A DNA stretch of 64,000 nt from an uncultured Pelagibacteraceae bacterium (GCA_902586025.1 CACIFV010000001.1:62001-126000); one strand, 5' to 3'. Positions 7,829 through 18,087 are shown, counted from the first letter of the stretch. Notes: generated from the letters alone by a model not told the origin. A program made the numbers and translations.

Positions 7829-9118
7829 TTAAAAAAGTCTTAATAATATAGGGTTTTTAATGATATTTTTATTTGATTTAAAAGATTTATTACATTTCTG
7901 ATAATCCTTTTCTGAGGATTTGTGAGTTATAATCACAATAGAAGCGGTTTTATTTTTATTATTTGGTATTTGTATTAATCTTTGAACAGAAATTTTATTT
8001 TTTGCAAATTTTTTAGTGATTTCAGATAGTACACCCGGTTTATCTTTAACTTCAAGCCTAATATATAAAGCATTGGAATAATTATCCGTATTATAAATTG
8101 ATGGAGATTTTCTTTTATTATCAGAAATCCCAAAAGGGTATTTGATATTTCCACGTAAAATTGACAAAAGATCAGACATTAAAGCAGATGATGTTGGGCC
8201 GGGCCCAGCACCTTCTCCTTGCAAAACACTCTCCCCTACTGGATTGCCTTCAATTATAACGGCATTCATAACACCATTTACATTTGCGATGTAAGTATTT
8301 TTTTTAATTAAACACGGATGAACTCTTTCAAATAATTTATTATTAACAATTTCTGTTATTCCTAATAATTTAATTTTATAATTTAATTGATTAGCAATTT
8401 CTAAATCCTTGTATTCTATATTTTCAATACCCTCCATTAAACATTTAGAATTTGAAACTTTATTATTAAATGCTAAAGCAGAAAGAATTTTAACTTTAGC
8501 TAAAGCATCGTAACCATTTAAATCTAATTTTGGATTACCTGGTTCAGCATAACCTAATTGTTGAGCTTTTTTTAATACAGTTGAAAAGCCAGACTTAGTT
8601 TCTTCCATTTCAGATAATATATAATTACAAGTGCCATTTAATATTCCATATACTTTACTTATCTTATTAGTTGCTAGCCCTTCTTTAATAGTTCTTAATA
8701 CAGGGATTCCACCTCCTACTGACGCTTCAAATTCTAAATTAACTTTATTTTTTTCAGCAAGTTTAGAAAGATTATTACCGTGTTTAGAAATTAATGCCTT
8801 ATTAGGAGTTACAACATGAATTTTATTCTTAAGTGCAAATTCTACAATTTTTTTTGATATACCATCAGATTGACCAATGGCTTCAATTAAAATATCAATT
8901 TTATTATTTTTAAAAATTTTAAAGGGATCTTTATAAAATATTTTCTTATTAATTCTAAATTTTCTTTTTTTATTAATATTTTTAGCTGAAATTGCAGAAA
9001 CGGAGATAATTTTTCCAGTTTTTTTTAGAATATCTTTTTTTTTTGTATTTAATTCATTATATAGATAATTACCAATCTGCCCTAATCCAACAATTGCTAT
9101 ATTAAGCTTTTTAGTCAT
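7829..9118 (-). CDS. hom: Homoserine dehydrogenase
   Basis: IAIVGLGQIG, GILNGTCNYILSEME, YAEPGNPKLDLNGYDALAK motifs and C-terminal ACT domain. Confidence 0.93.
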   Translation of the reverse strand: MTKKLNIAIVGLGQIGNYLYNELNTKKKDILKKTGKIISVSAISAKNINKKRKFRINKKIFYKDPFKIFKNNKIDILIEAIGQSDGISKKIVEFALKNKIHVVTPNKALISKHGNNLSKLAEKNKVNLEFEASVGGGIPVLRTIKEGLATNKISKVYGILNGTCNYILSEMEETKSGFSTVLKKAQQLGYAEPGNPKLDLNGYDALAKVKILSALAFNNKVSNSKCLMEGIENIEYKDLEIANQLNYKIKLLGITEIVNNKLFERVHPCLIKKNTYIANVNGVMNAVIIEGNPVGESVLQGEGAGPGPTSSALMSDLLSILRGNIKYPFGISDNKRKSPSIYNTDNYSNALYIRLEVKDKPGVLSEITKKFAKNKISVQRLIQIPNNKNKTASIVIITHKSSEKDYQKCNKSFKSNKNIIKNPILLRLF

Positions 9119-9119
9119 A

Positions 9120-9326
9120 TTAATCATCTAAACTTGGAAAACTACTATTTTTTCCATAATTAATAATTTTATTTTTAAAATCCTCGAAAGAAATATTTTT
9201 ATCAATATCTAAATTTGGTTTTTCAACCATATCGTCATTTTTTTTCTTTAAAAAAGAACCAAAGTTTTGGTTAGAACAATTATTTAAAAATAAAAAAATT
9301 AATAAAATTATCAGTATTTTCATCAA
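9120..9326 (-). CDS. Small putative lipoprotein, unknown function
   Basis: MMKILIILLIFLFLNNCSNQ signal peptide with lipobox; 68 aa. Confidence 0.6.
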   Translation of the reverse strand: MMKILIILLIFLFLNNCSNQNFGSFLKKKNDDMVEKPNLDIDKNISFEDFKNKIINYGKNSSFPSLDD

Positions 9327-10345
9327 TTTAATCCTTCGTCAGACTTATATCCAAATAAAATATTCATATTTTGAACAGCTTGTCCACTACCACCCTTAAT
9401 CAAATTATCTATTGCTGACAATATAATAATTTTATTCTTATATTTACTCTCACACACAGAAATATGACAGTTATTTGTGTTTATTACTTCATTAGTTCCT
9501 AAAAAAGTATTTGGTTTCAAAATTTTAATGAATTTATTATTTTTGTAATATTTTTTTAGAGAAGAATAAATTTTTTCAAGAGAATCATTTCTTTTTAGAT
9601 CTAAATACATAGTAGTTAATATTCCTCTAAACATTGGTGAAAGATGAGGTGTAAATTGAAATTTTACTTTTTTGCCAGTTTTTATTTTTAGTTCCTGATC
9701 AATTTCTGAATTGTGTCTGTGAAAGGCTAAACCATAAGCACTCAATGTCTCATTTAAAAATTTGTTGTTATATTTTTTATGAATATTTCTGCCTGCACCT
9801 GAGTAACCAGATTTTGAATCAATTATGATATTGTTTGATTTAACAATATTTTTATTAATTAATGGTACTAGGGGTAATAAAATTGATGTTGGATAACAGC
9901 CTGGACAAGAAATTATTTTATATTTCTTAATACTTTTATTATTTAACTCTGGTAAAGAATAAATACTTTTTTTGATTAATTTAGGAGCATTGTGTTTGAT
10001 TTTATACCATTTCAAATAATCACTGGCTGATTTAAGTCTAAAATCTGCTGCTAAATCAATTAAAATATTTTTACTATTTAAATTTTTTGAAATTTTTTGA
10101 GCCTCTCCATTGGGTAATGCAGTAAATACAACATCAACACTTTTTAATAACTCTTTATTAAATTTAACAATATTTGGTAGTTTATATTTATTAAAGTATT
10201 TATCATAAAAGCTAATTTTCTTTCCTACAGAGGTATCACCACAAAGATATTTAATTTTAACTCTCTTATGTTTAGTTAATAATTTGACCAACTGAATGCC
10301 TATGTATCCAGTGGCTCCAGCAACTAATGCATTTATCTTAGACAT
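9323..10345 (-). CDS. argC: N-acetyl-gamma-glutamyl-phosphate reductase
   Basis: VAGATGYIGIQLVKLL, SCPGCYPTSILLPLVPL motifs. Confidence 0.93.
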   Translation of the reverse strand: MSKINALVAGATGYIGIQLVKLLTKHKRVKIKYLCGDTSVGKKISFYDKYFNKYKLPNIVKFNKELLKSVDVVFTALPNGEAQKISKNLNSKNILIDLAADFRLKSASDYLKWYKIKHNAPKLIKKSIYSLPELNNKSIKKYKIISCPGCYPTSILLPLVPLINKNIVKSNNIIIDSKSGYSGAGRNIHKKYNNKFLNETLSAYGLAFHRHNSEIDQELKIKTGKKVKFQFTPHLSPMFRGILTTMYLDLKRNDSLEKIYSSLKKYYKNNKFIKILKPNTFLGTNEVINTNNCHISVCESKYKNKIIILSAIDNLIKGGSGQAVQNMNILFGYKSDEGLN

Positions 10346-10378
10346 ATTGTAATATAACAGTTGTTTATTAAAATGATA

Positions 10379-10810
10379 TTATCTTTTAGAAAACTGATAA
10401 CTTCTTCTAGCTTTTGCACGACCAGGTTTTTTTCTCTCAACTGATCTAGAATCTCTCGTGGTAAGTTTTTCTTTTCTAAGTGTTGGTTTCAGATTTTCAT
10501 CAAATTGTAATAGTGCTCTTGATATACCATGTACTAATGCTCCTGCTTGACCTGTGTGTCCACCACCAACAACTTGGGATCTAACATCGTATTCTGTAGA
10601 TTGATTGATAATTTCAAAAGGTCTTAGTATTTGCATTTTATGTGTAGCTCTAGTGAAGTAATCATCTAGATTTTTACCGTTAACGTAAATTTTACCAGTC
10701 CCCTTTTTTAACCAAACTTTTGCAATTGAAGTTTTTCTTCTACCTGTTGCATATTTTGCATCTTTAAAATCTAATTTTAATTTTGAAGATGTTGATTGAT
10801 TTGTTTCCAT
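10379..10810 (-). CDS. rpsI: 30S ribosomal protein S9
   Basis: ATGRRKTSIAKVWLKKGTGKIYVNG...KKPGRAKARRSYQFSKR. Confidence 0.98.
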   Translation of the reverse strand: METNQSTSSKLKLDFKDAKYATGRRKTSIAKVWLKKGTGKIYVNGKNLDDYFTRATHKMQILRPFEIINQSTEYDVRSQVVGGGHTGQAGALVHGISRALLQFDENLKPTLRKEKLTTRDSRSVERKKPGRAKARRSYQFSKR

Positions 10811-10811
10811 T

Positions 10812-11270
10812 TTAATTTCTTGCTATATTTTTTGAATTAAGTTTTCCAATCTCAATTACTTCAGGGTTTTGTGCTGAGTGAGGATGATCCGATCCTGAAT
10901 AAACTTTAAGTTTAGTTAATTGTTTTTTAGCTAAAGGACCGCCAGGTAACATTCTTTTTACTGCCATTTTTAAAACTTCACCTGGTTTTGAAGATTGTAA
11001 TATTTCAGGTGTTGTTTCTTTAATTCCACCAGGATGCCCAGTATGTCTATAATATTTTTTGTTTGAAAACTTATTCCCTGTAAATTTTAATTGGTCTACG
11101 TTTTTAACAACAACAAAATCTCCACTATCCATATGAGGAGTAAATGTTGCTTTGTTTTTTCCTCTAAGAATTTTTGAAACAACAGTTGCTAGTCTTCCAA
11201 CTACAGCTCCAGTCGCGTCAATTTCAAACCATTTACTATTAAGATCATCTTTTTTCAGAAATTTAGTCAT
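10812..11270 (-). CDS. rplM: 50S ribosomal protein L13
   Basis: KWFEIDATGAVVGRLATVVSKILRGKNKATFTPHMDSGDFVVV; internal ATG at 11270 preferred over the ORF-track start. Confidence 0.96.
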   Translation of the reverse strand: MTKFLKKDDLNSKWFEIDATGAVVGRLATVVSKILRGKNKATFTPHMDSGDFVVVKNVDQLKFTGNKFSNKKYYRHTGHPGGIKETTPEILQSSKPGEVLKMAVKRMLPGGPLAKKQLTKLKVYSGSDHPHSAQNPEVIEIGKLNSKNIARN

Positions 11271-11329
11271 AATTGCGGGATTAATACTTATAAATCGATA
11301 TATTGTCAAACGATATACAGTTAGAACTT

Positions 11330-11424
11330 AAGTCATTTTTGATAGTTTTAACTAATAAATAGGCTATAAATAAGCGATAATATTTGTTTATAATAAATCT
11401 TAAAATTTAAATAGGAGCAACTAA
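11330..11424 (+). promoter_or_regulatory. Leader of metY, candidate SAM-responsive (SAM-V type) riboswitch with its Shine-Dalgarno AGGAGC
   Basis: Leader ahead of a metY homologue; SAM-V riboswitches are reported upstream of metY in Pelagibacter. Leader contains GTTTTAACTAATAAATAGGC and ends AGGAGCAACTAA-ATG; fold not proven by hand. Confidence 0.4.
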
Positions 11425-12753
11425 ATGTCAGACAAAAAAGGAATGGATCCCAAAACATATAAATTTGATACCCTTAGTTTACACGCAGGTTATCAACCTC
11501 ATAAAAATGCTGGTTCGAGACAAGTGCCAATATACCAAACAACTTCATATCTATTTGATGATGTAGATCATGCGGCTGCATTATTTAATTTAGAAAGGGG
11601 TGGACATATTTATAGCAGGATATCAAATCCAACAGTTGCCGTTTTAGAAGAGAGAGTTGCTTCATTGGAGGGTGGAACAGCTGCACTTGCTACATCGTCA
11701 GGTATGAGTGCAATATTTCTTGCAGTTATGACTCTTTGTGAAGCAGGTGACCATTTAGTTGTATCATCCCAGCTTTATGGAGGAACTGTAAATTTATTTA
11801 GATTAACACTTCCAAAATTTGGAATTAAAACAACTTTTGTAAAACCAAGAGATACAGAAGGATTTAAAAAAGCAATTCAAAAAAACACAAAAGGTATTTT
11901 TGGAGAACTTGTTGGTAATCCAGGTAACGAAATAATGAATATGCCTGAGATCGCTAAAATAGCTCACGACGCGGGTATTCCTTTAATGGTAGATGCAACT
12001 TATCAAACACCTTATTTATGTAAACCTATAGAGCACGGTGCTGATATTGTAGTTCATTCACTCACTAAATGGATGGCTGGTCATGGATCTTCAATGGCTG
12101 GTATAATTGTTGAGGGTGGTAAGTTTGATTGGATGCAAAATGATAAATTCCCAACAATGACACAACCATATGAAGGTTATCATGGATTATCTTTTGCAGA
12201 AGAATTTGGACCAACAGCATTTACGATGAAAGCAAGAGCAGAAGGTATGAGAGATTTTGGTCCTTGTCTAAGCCCTCAAAATGCATGGAATGTGTTACAA
12301 GGTATAGAGACACTTTCCGTTAGAATGAAAAAACATTGTGAGAATGCTGAAAAAATGGTTGAGTATTTATTGGGTCACGAAAGTGTTGCTTGGGTTTCAC
12401 ATCCGAGTGTACCAGATCATCCTGATCATGATTTAGCAAGCAAATTATTACCTAATGGCAAAGGATCAATGATAGCATTTGGTATTAAGGGAGGAAAAGC
12501 TGCAGGTGAAGCATTTATTAATAATGTTAAACTTGCTTCTCATTTAGCAAATGTTGGGGATACACGTACGTTGGTAATTCATCCAGCATCAGCCACACAT
12601 TCTCAAATGGATGAAGCTACATTAAAATTTGCAGGTTTATCTCATGACATGATCAGATTATCAGTCGGTATTGAAGATATTGATGATATTAAAAATGACT
12701 TTGAAAATGGATTTAGAGCTGCTAGGAAACCTAGACTCGTATCCAATCAATGA
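11425..12753 (+). CDS. metY: O-acetylhomoserine aminocarboxypropyltransferase / sulfhydrylase
   Basis: FDTLSLHAGYQPHKNAGSRQVPIYQTTSYLFDD, YSRISNPTVAVLEERVASLEGG, HSLTKWMAGHGSSMAG motifs. Confidence 0.93.
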   Translation: MSDKKGMDPKTYKFDTLSLHAGYQPHKNAGSRQVPIYQTTSYLFDDVDHAAALFNLERGGHIYSRISNPTVAVLEERVASLEGGTAALATSSGMSAIFLAVMTLCEAGDHLVVSSQLYGGTVNLFRLTLPKFGIKTTFVKPRDTEGFKKAIQKNTKGIFGELVGNPGNEIMNMPEIAKIAHDAGIPLMVDATYQTPYLCKPIEHGADIVVHSLTKWMAGHGSSMAGIIVEGGKFDWMQNDKFPTMTQPYEGYHGLSFAEEFGPTAFTMKARAEGMRDFGPCLSPQNAWNVLQGIETLSVRMKKHCENAEKMVEYLLGHESVAWVSHPSVPDHPDHDLASKLLPNGKGSMIAFGIKGGKAAGEAFINNVKLASHLANVGDTRTLVIHPASATHSQMDEATLKFAGLSHDMIRLSVGIEDIDDIKNDFENGFRAARKPRLVSNQ

Positions 12754-13562
12754 AGTTTCAGGTAAATAATAACGAAGTTTATGCCTCTACAGGTGGTAGA
12801 CCATTTGATAAAGACAAACCATTAATAATTTTTGTACATGGTAGCGGACTAACTCATATGACATGGGTTTTACAAACAAGATATTTTGCTTTCCATGGTT
12901 ATAGCGTTTTAGCTTTAGATATGCCAGGTCATGGATTATCTGGAGGTGAAAGTTTAAAATCTATTGAGGATATGGCTGATTGGGTTAGTGATGTTATTGA
13001 TGCTGTTGGATATAAGGAAGCTTCTTTAGTTGGTCATTCGCAAGGTTGTTTGGTTACCGTAGAGTGTACAGCGAGAAATCCTGATAAAATAAAAACTTTA
13101 AGTTTAATGGGTGGAGCTGGTGCAATTCCAATGAATCCTGAATTATTATCTTTAGCGGAAAATAATGATCCTAAGGCCGTTGAACTAATGATGGACTGGG
13201 CACATGGGCCAGCTGGTCATTTTGGCGGTCATCCTGTGCCTGGATTATATCATATTAATACCGGTTCAATGTTAGCTAAAACTAGAACAATAAAAAATAC
13301 CCTCGGTGTAGATTTTAGAGCATGTGATAATTACAAAAATGGTTTTGAAGCTGCAAAACAAATAAAGATACCTACCCTTTCTATACTTGCAACTGACGAT
13401 AAAATGTGTCCAGTAAAAGAAGGTAAAAAACTAGCTAATTTAATTGAAAGAAGTCAAATAGATATAATAGATAATTGTGGACATATGATGTTATTAGAGG
13501 AAGCAGATCGAGTATTAAATGTTTTAAAAAAATTCATAACAACAAATTATCCAGCAAATTGA
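12750..13562 (+). CDS. Alpha/beta hydrolase
   Basis: IIFVHGSGLTHMTW, LVGHSQGCLV nucleophile elbow, terminal CGHMMLLEE. Confidence 0.9.
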   Translation: MKFQVNNNEVYASTGGRPFDKDKPLIIFVHGSGLTHMTWVLQTRYFAFHGYSVLALDMPGHGLSGGESLKSIEDMADWVSDVIDAVGYKEASLVGHSQGCLVTVECTARNPDKIKTLSLMGGAGAIPMNPELLSLAENNDPKAVELMMDWAHGPAGHFGGHPVPGLYHINTGSMLAKTRTIKNTLGVDFRACDNYKNGFEAAKQIKIPTLSILATDDKMCPVKEGKKLANLIERSQIDIIDNCGHMMLLEEADRVLNVLKKFITTNYPAN

Positions 13563-13581
13563 TAATTGCAAATTTGCATTT

Positions 13582-14691
13582 ATGAAAAAGAATTTTAGAT
13601 TTTTTGATAATAGACAAAAATATTTGCTTTTTGTTACAACGACTAATGAAAAGAATAAGATTGCTGATGCGTTAAAACCAATTGTACAAAAATTAAAACC
13701 TAAGTTTCCAGCATTAAAAATATTTGATGCAGGTATGGGTGATGGATCATTATTGATGAGTGTAATGAGACAATGTCATCAGAAAATGCCTCAAATTCCT
13801 CTACTAGTAAGTACAAAGGAAATAAGCATGGAAGATGTTAGATTAGGACTTGAAAAACTTCCAGATCGATTTGTCGAACATAAAAACACGGTATTTGTTA
13901 TCTCAAATCTAAATTATGTTGAATCAACAGCTCTCAAATCAAATGACAAAAAAAAACAAAAAAAAATGAATTGGAAAATAGTTAAACTTAAAGGGAATTC
14001 TTCACTCGATTTTTCAAATCAATTAAGAAAACTTAATCAGGAATTTTTAAGTAAAAAATGGCAAATAGAGAGAAACCCTAAAAATGGAAATCCCACATAC
14101 AAAGAGCCATCAGTAATTGTAATTTATAGAAAAGATCAGGAATTTTCATTGAAAAATGTTATTCCAAAAAAAGATAATGGGAAAAATAGTTACGACTTAA
14201 TTATTGCATCTCAACCATATAGATCAAGAATATCTGCAGAGAAAAAAGTAAAGTATGTTATTGATCCAATGATTAAATCATTAGATAAGAAAGGTAAATT
14301 AGTTGTAGTTCATGCATGTGGAAATGATCCTGGAAACAAAATTATCAAGAAAATATGGCCAAAAGAAAAACCATTCCCCTCACTTTATGATTCAATAATT
14401 AAGTATATAAAAAACAATACAGATAATGCAATTTTGAAAAAATTAAAATTTAATAAAAAAAAAACTATAAAATATGTTTTGAGAGCGTTACCAAATGAAA
14501 TAAGCGGAGGTATTGCCACATCGTTAATATTTTCAGCATGGAATGCAGCAGTTTATGTTAACCAAATATCAGATGAACAAATAATGAATGCTGAAAGAAA
14601 AAAATATTACCAAAAAATCGTAAAAGACATAGTCAATAAAAATAAAGGATTGTATTTTAAGAATGAACTGTTTGTAATTGAAAAAAAATAA
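13582..14691 (+). CDS. Uncharacterised protein with methyltransferase-like motif
   Basis: 369 aa; LKIFDAGMGDGSLLMSVM resembles class I SAM methyltransferase motif I. Confidence 0.6.
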   Translation: MKKNFRFFDNRQKYLLFVTTTNEKNKIADALKPIVQKLKPKFPALKIFDAGMGDGSLLMSVMRQCHQKMPQIPLLVSTKEISMEDVRLGLEKLPDRFVEHKNTVFVISNLNYVESTALKSNDKKKQKKMNWKIVKLKGNSSLDFSNQLRKLNQEFLSKKWQIERNPKNGNPTYKEPSVIVIYRKDQEFSLKNVIPKKDNGKNSYDLIIASQPYRSRISAEKKVKYVIDPMIKSLDKKGKLVVVHACGNDPGNKIIKKIWPKEKPFPSLYDSIIKYIKNNTDNAILKKLKFNKKKTIKYVLRALPNEISGGIATSLIFSAWNAAVYVNQISDEQIMNAERKKYYQKIVKDIVNKNKGLYFKNELFVIEKK

Positions 14692-15708
14692 TTAACTAAA
14701 TCTATTCTTGTGTAAAAAATATAATGTTGAAGTAATCAATAATATTGAGCTAAACTGATGCAAAGATGCTGTTAGAATACTAGCACCAGACATAACGGTA
14801 AGAATTCCCAGTATAATTTGTAATAAAATAATTAAACCTAAAATAATTACAGATTTATACAAATAAAAGAATTTATTACGATAAGTTAAATATGAAATTA
14901 CTACATATATAATAAATATTACATATGCTAAATTTCGATGCATATATTGAACTAGTGATGGATCACTAAAAGCAGATAATTTAAATAAACTTATAAATTT
15001 ATTATCATCAGGAAAATAAGAATTACCCATTAGTGGCCAGGTGTTATATATTTTTCCAGCATCCATGCCCGAAACAAATGCACCAATAATAATTTGCAAG
15101 AAAATTAATAATAAAAGAAATTCAGGTATGTAATTATTTATTTTTTTATTTTTTTTATTGATCTTTGCTAAAGTTAAATAATTCCAAAAAATTAAAGATA
15201 AAATTATAAACGCAAATAAAAGATGTATAGACAACCTAAAATGACTTACATCTATTCTATTCACAAGACCACTTTGCACCATGAACCAACCTAAAAAACC
15301 CTGAAAACAAATCAAAAAAAATATAAAATAAAAATTATAAAGTTTTGTAATACCTATTTTGATAGTAAAAAATATTAAAGGTATTAAAAAAGTCAAACCA
15401 ATAATGCGTCCAAAAAATCTGTGTGCCCACTCCCACCAGAATATCACTTTAAATTCATCTAGTGTCATGGAAAAATTTTGTATTTCAAATTCAGGTATTT
15501 GTTTATAAGATTCGAAATATGCTAACCAAGAATCATTATTCATTGGTGGAAAAAAACCTTTAAAAAATTCCCATTCAGTAATTGATAATCCAGAGTCTGT
15601 AAGTCTTGTTAAACCACCAACAACTATCATTGCTGAAACCAAAAAAAACATAAATAACAACCAATTGGATATGTAAATTTTCAATTTTGTATTAATTTCG
15701 CTATACAT
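14692..15708 (-). CDS. ctaA: Heme A synthase (COX15/CtaA)
   Basis: GGLTRLTDSGLSITEWEFFKGFFPP, WEWAHRFFGRIIG, GLVNRIDVSHFRLSIHL. Confidence 0.95.
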   Translation of the reverse strand: MYSEINTKLKIYISNWLLFMFFLVSAMIVVGGLTRLTDSGLSITEWEFFKGFFPPMNNDSWLAYFESYKQIPEFEIQNFSMTLDEFKVIFWWEWAHRFFGRIIGLTFLIPLIFFTIKIGITKLYNFYFIFFLICFQGFLGWFMVQSGLVNRIDVSHFRLSIHLLFAFIILSLIFWNYLTLAKINKKNKKINNYIPEFLLLLIFLQIIIGAFVSGMDAGKIYNTWPLMGNSYFPDDNKFISLFKLSAFSDPSLVQYMHRNLAYVIFIIYVVISYLTYRNKFFYLYKSVIILGLIILLQIILGILTVMSGASILTASLHQFSSILLITSTLYFLHKNRFS

Positions 15709-15751
15709 GATTGTTTAAATATAATATTTATTTATAATTCCAATTGATCAA

Positions 15752-16042
15752 ATGTCGCCTGATAAAAGAAAAAAATTAAACATTTTAAGAACAAAATTAG
15801 ATCTTCTTGATAACAAACTAATTAAATTGATAAAAATTAGGACTAATATTGTTAAACAAGTTCTTAAACTTAAAACTTACAAACATGAAATTGTAGATAA
15901 AAAAAGAATATCATTAATCCTTAAAAATATTAAAAAAAAATCAATTAAAAATAATATCGATCCAAAGATTACAAATCGGATATGGAAAAATATGATTATG
16001 TCTTATATTGATTTTGAAAGAAGAAATTTTAAGAAAAAATAA
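15752..16042 (+). CDS. Chorismate mutase (monofunctional, AroQ-type)
   Basis: LRTKLDLLDNKLIKLIKIRTNIVKQVLKLK...IWKNMIMSYIDFE. Confidence 0.8.
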   Translation: MSPDKRKKLNILRTKLDLLDNKLIKLIKIRTNIVKQVLKLKTYKHEIVDKKRISLILKNIKKKSIKNNIDPKITNRIWKNMIMSYIDFERRNFKKK

Positions 16043-16234
16043 TTACTTACTATGGGGTGGAAGTTTCTTTTCAACAAAAACTTCATGCTTTCTTGTTGCT
16101 GGATTATATTTTTTAGCTTTTAATTTTACTTTAGCTTTTTCACCGCCAGCTGGTTTTTTTACATAATAAAAGAATGGACTATCTGGTTTCGCCTCAGGGA
16201 CCATCCTTACTTTTACATGAGTTTTTTTAGCCAT
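16043..16234 (-). CDS. rpmG: 50S ribosomal protein L33
   Basis: MAKKTHVKVRM..FFYYVKK..LKAKKYNPATRKHEVFVEKKLP. Confidence 0.93.
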   Translation of the reverse strand: MAKKTHVKVRMVPEAKPDSPFFYYVKKPAGGEKAKVKLKAKKYNPATRKHEVFVEKKLPPHSK

Positions 16235-16595
16235 TATTTTTTAAACTTTTGGTTAACTCGGATATTTTGTTAATTTTTTTTTTTAAATTTTTTACGTTTA
16301 TAGTTTTATTATTTACATCGTCAAGTTCTGAATTGTTGTATTTAAGAAATTTTTTTACACCATTTATTGTCATTCCTTTATTTTTTAAAAGATATTGAAT
16401 TTTTTTTAAGAACTCAATTGTTTTTAAATCATAGTATCTTCTATTACCGGCAAATATCTTAGGTTTTATTTCGATAAAATTTTTTTCCCAGAATCTTAAG
16501 GTATGAGTAGAAAGTTTGCCTGTTTTTTTATTAATTAATTTTAAAATTCTAGCAACCTCACCTATAGTTTTATAAGTTTTGTCATTTTGTTCCAT
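16227..16595 (-). CDS. MerR family transcriptional regulator
   Basis: TIGEVARIL..STHTLRFWEKNF..NRRYYDLKTIEFLKKIQYLL. Confidence 0.88.
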   Translation of the reverse strand: MEQNDKTYKTIGEVARILKLINKKTGKLSTHTLRFWEKNFIEIKPKIFAGNRRYYDLKTIEFLKKIQYLLKNKGMTINGVKKFLKYNNSELDDVNNKTINVKNLKKKINKISELTKSLKNNG

Positions 16596-16881
16596 TATTA
16601 TTTATATAATATTTTAACTCTTTTGAAGGTTTAAAAGATATAATGTTTCTCTCAGAAATTATTTTTTTTTCTAAAGTTTTAGGATTTCTTCCAATTCTAC
16701 TCTTCTTAATTTTAAGTTTAAATGTTCCAAAATTAGATATTTTTACTTTTTTGTGAATAATAAGTTCATTTAATAAAATTGAAAATAAATCTTCAAAAAG
16801 ATTTTCAATGACAATTTTTGAAAATCCAATTTGCATATAAATAGAATTGATAATTTCTTTTTTAGTTAAATTAACTCTCAT
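16582..16881 (-). CDS. ihfA: Integration host factor/HU family DNA-binding protein (IHF alpha-like)
   Basis: LTKKEIINSIYMQIGFSK..KISNFGTFKLKIKKSRIGRNPKT. Confidence 0.88.
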   Translation of the reverse strand: MRVNLTKKEIINSIYMQIGFSKIVIENLFEDLFSILLNELIIHKKVKISNFGTFKLKIKKSRIGRNPKTLEKKIISERNIISFKPSKELKYYINNNGTK

Positions 16882-17888
16882 TAAATTATATTTTTTTTTA
16901 TTTTGTCAATTAACTGCCCTTTGATAATTTTTTCACATACATTAAGTGAATTAGCGAATCCAATTTCATCAGTAGAGCCATGGCTTTTAATAACAGGTTT
17001 ATCTAAACCTAGTAAAATTGCACCATTATATAATCTTGGGTCTAATTTATTTTTAAATTTTTTTAAATTTTTAATATTTAATATTGAGGAAATCTTACCT
17101 AATAAAGATGAATTTAAAGTTTTTTTTAATTCAGATGTAATAAAATTAGCAGTGCCTTCAGCTGTTTTTAAAGCCACATTTCCAGTAAAACCATCTGTTA
17201 CAATAACATTAACATCTCCATCCATAATCTGATTACCCTCAACATAACCCTTAAATTGAAAAAGTGGATTTTTATTTTCCATTAGAATTTGATATGTATT
17301 TTTAATTGTGTTGTTACCTTTTAATTCTTCTGAGCCTATATTTAGTATTGCTACTTTTGGATTTTCATCTTGAAATAAAGATTTATGTAATGCTGAACCC
17401 ATTAAACTAAAATCAACTAGATTTTTTTCATTACATTCTATATTTGCTCCCAAGTCTAATACAATGTTCATTCCATTTCTATTTGGCCAAAGAGCTGATA
17501 GTGCGGGCTTATCTATCCTGTCTATCATCTTTAAATTAAGCTTTGCTATTACAAAAAGTGCACCAGTATTACCTGCTGATATAATTGCATCAGACTCTTT
17601 TTTTTTAAGACTTTCTATAGATAGCCACATACTTGTATTTTTTCCTTTTTTTGCAGCAGACAAAGGACTATCTTCATCTTTAATTATTTCTGCTGTGTGA
17701 ATAATTTTATATGAATTATCAAATAATTTTGATTTTTTTATTAATGGCAAAATTAGATTTTCATCACCGAATATATTGTAAAAAATATCCTTAGAAACTA
17801 AGCTATGTAATTTAATTCCTTCTATAATTTTTTTTGGCGAGTTTTCACCACCCATTGCATCAACTGCAATTTTGATTGGGTTATTCAT
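16881..17888 (-). CDS. plsX: Phosphate acyltransferase PlsX
   Basis: IAVDAMGGENSPKKIIEGI, VIVTDGFTGNVALKTAEG motifs. Confidence 0.95.
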   Translation of the reverse strand: MNNPIKIAVDAMGGENSPKKIIEGIKLHSLVSKDIFYNIFGDENLILPLIKKSKLFDNSYKIIHTAEIIKDEDSPLSAAKKGKNTSMWLSIESLKKKESDAIISAGNTGALFVIAKLNLKMIDRIDKPALSALWPNRNGMNIVLDLGANIECNEKNLVDFSLMGSALHKSLFQDENPKVAILNIGSEELKGNNTIKNTYQILMENKNPLFQFKGYVEGNQIMDGDVNVIVTDGFTGNVALKTAEGTANFITSELKKTLNSSLLGKISSILNIKNLKKFKNKLDPRLYNGAILLGLDKPVIKSHGSTDEIGFANSLNVCEKIIKGQLIDKIKKNII

Positions 17889-17897
17889 ATTTAATAA

Positions 17898-18077
17898 CTA
17901 TTCTTTAGGGTCTAATACTTGTCTGCCTTTATAAAATCCAGTTTTAAGATCCAAATGATGCGACAACCTATATTCACCGGATTTCTTGTCTTCAATAATA
18001 TTTTTTGGTTCTACTTTTAAATGAGATCTTCTTTTTCCAGATCTAGATTTAGTAGTTTTTCGTTTTGGTACGGCCAT
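17898..18077 (-). CDS. rpmF: 50S ribosomal protein L32
   Basis: Hand translation [59 protein letters not shown]; 59 aa, below ORF-track cutoff; adjacent to plsX. Confidence 0.95.
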   Translation of the reverse strand: MAVPKRKTTKSRSGKRRSHLKVEPKNIIEDKKSGEYRLSHHLDLKTGFYKGRQVLDPKE

Positions 18078-18087
18078 AATTATAAAT

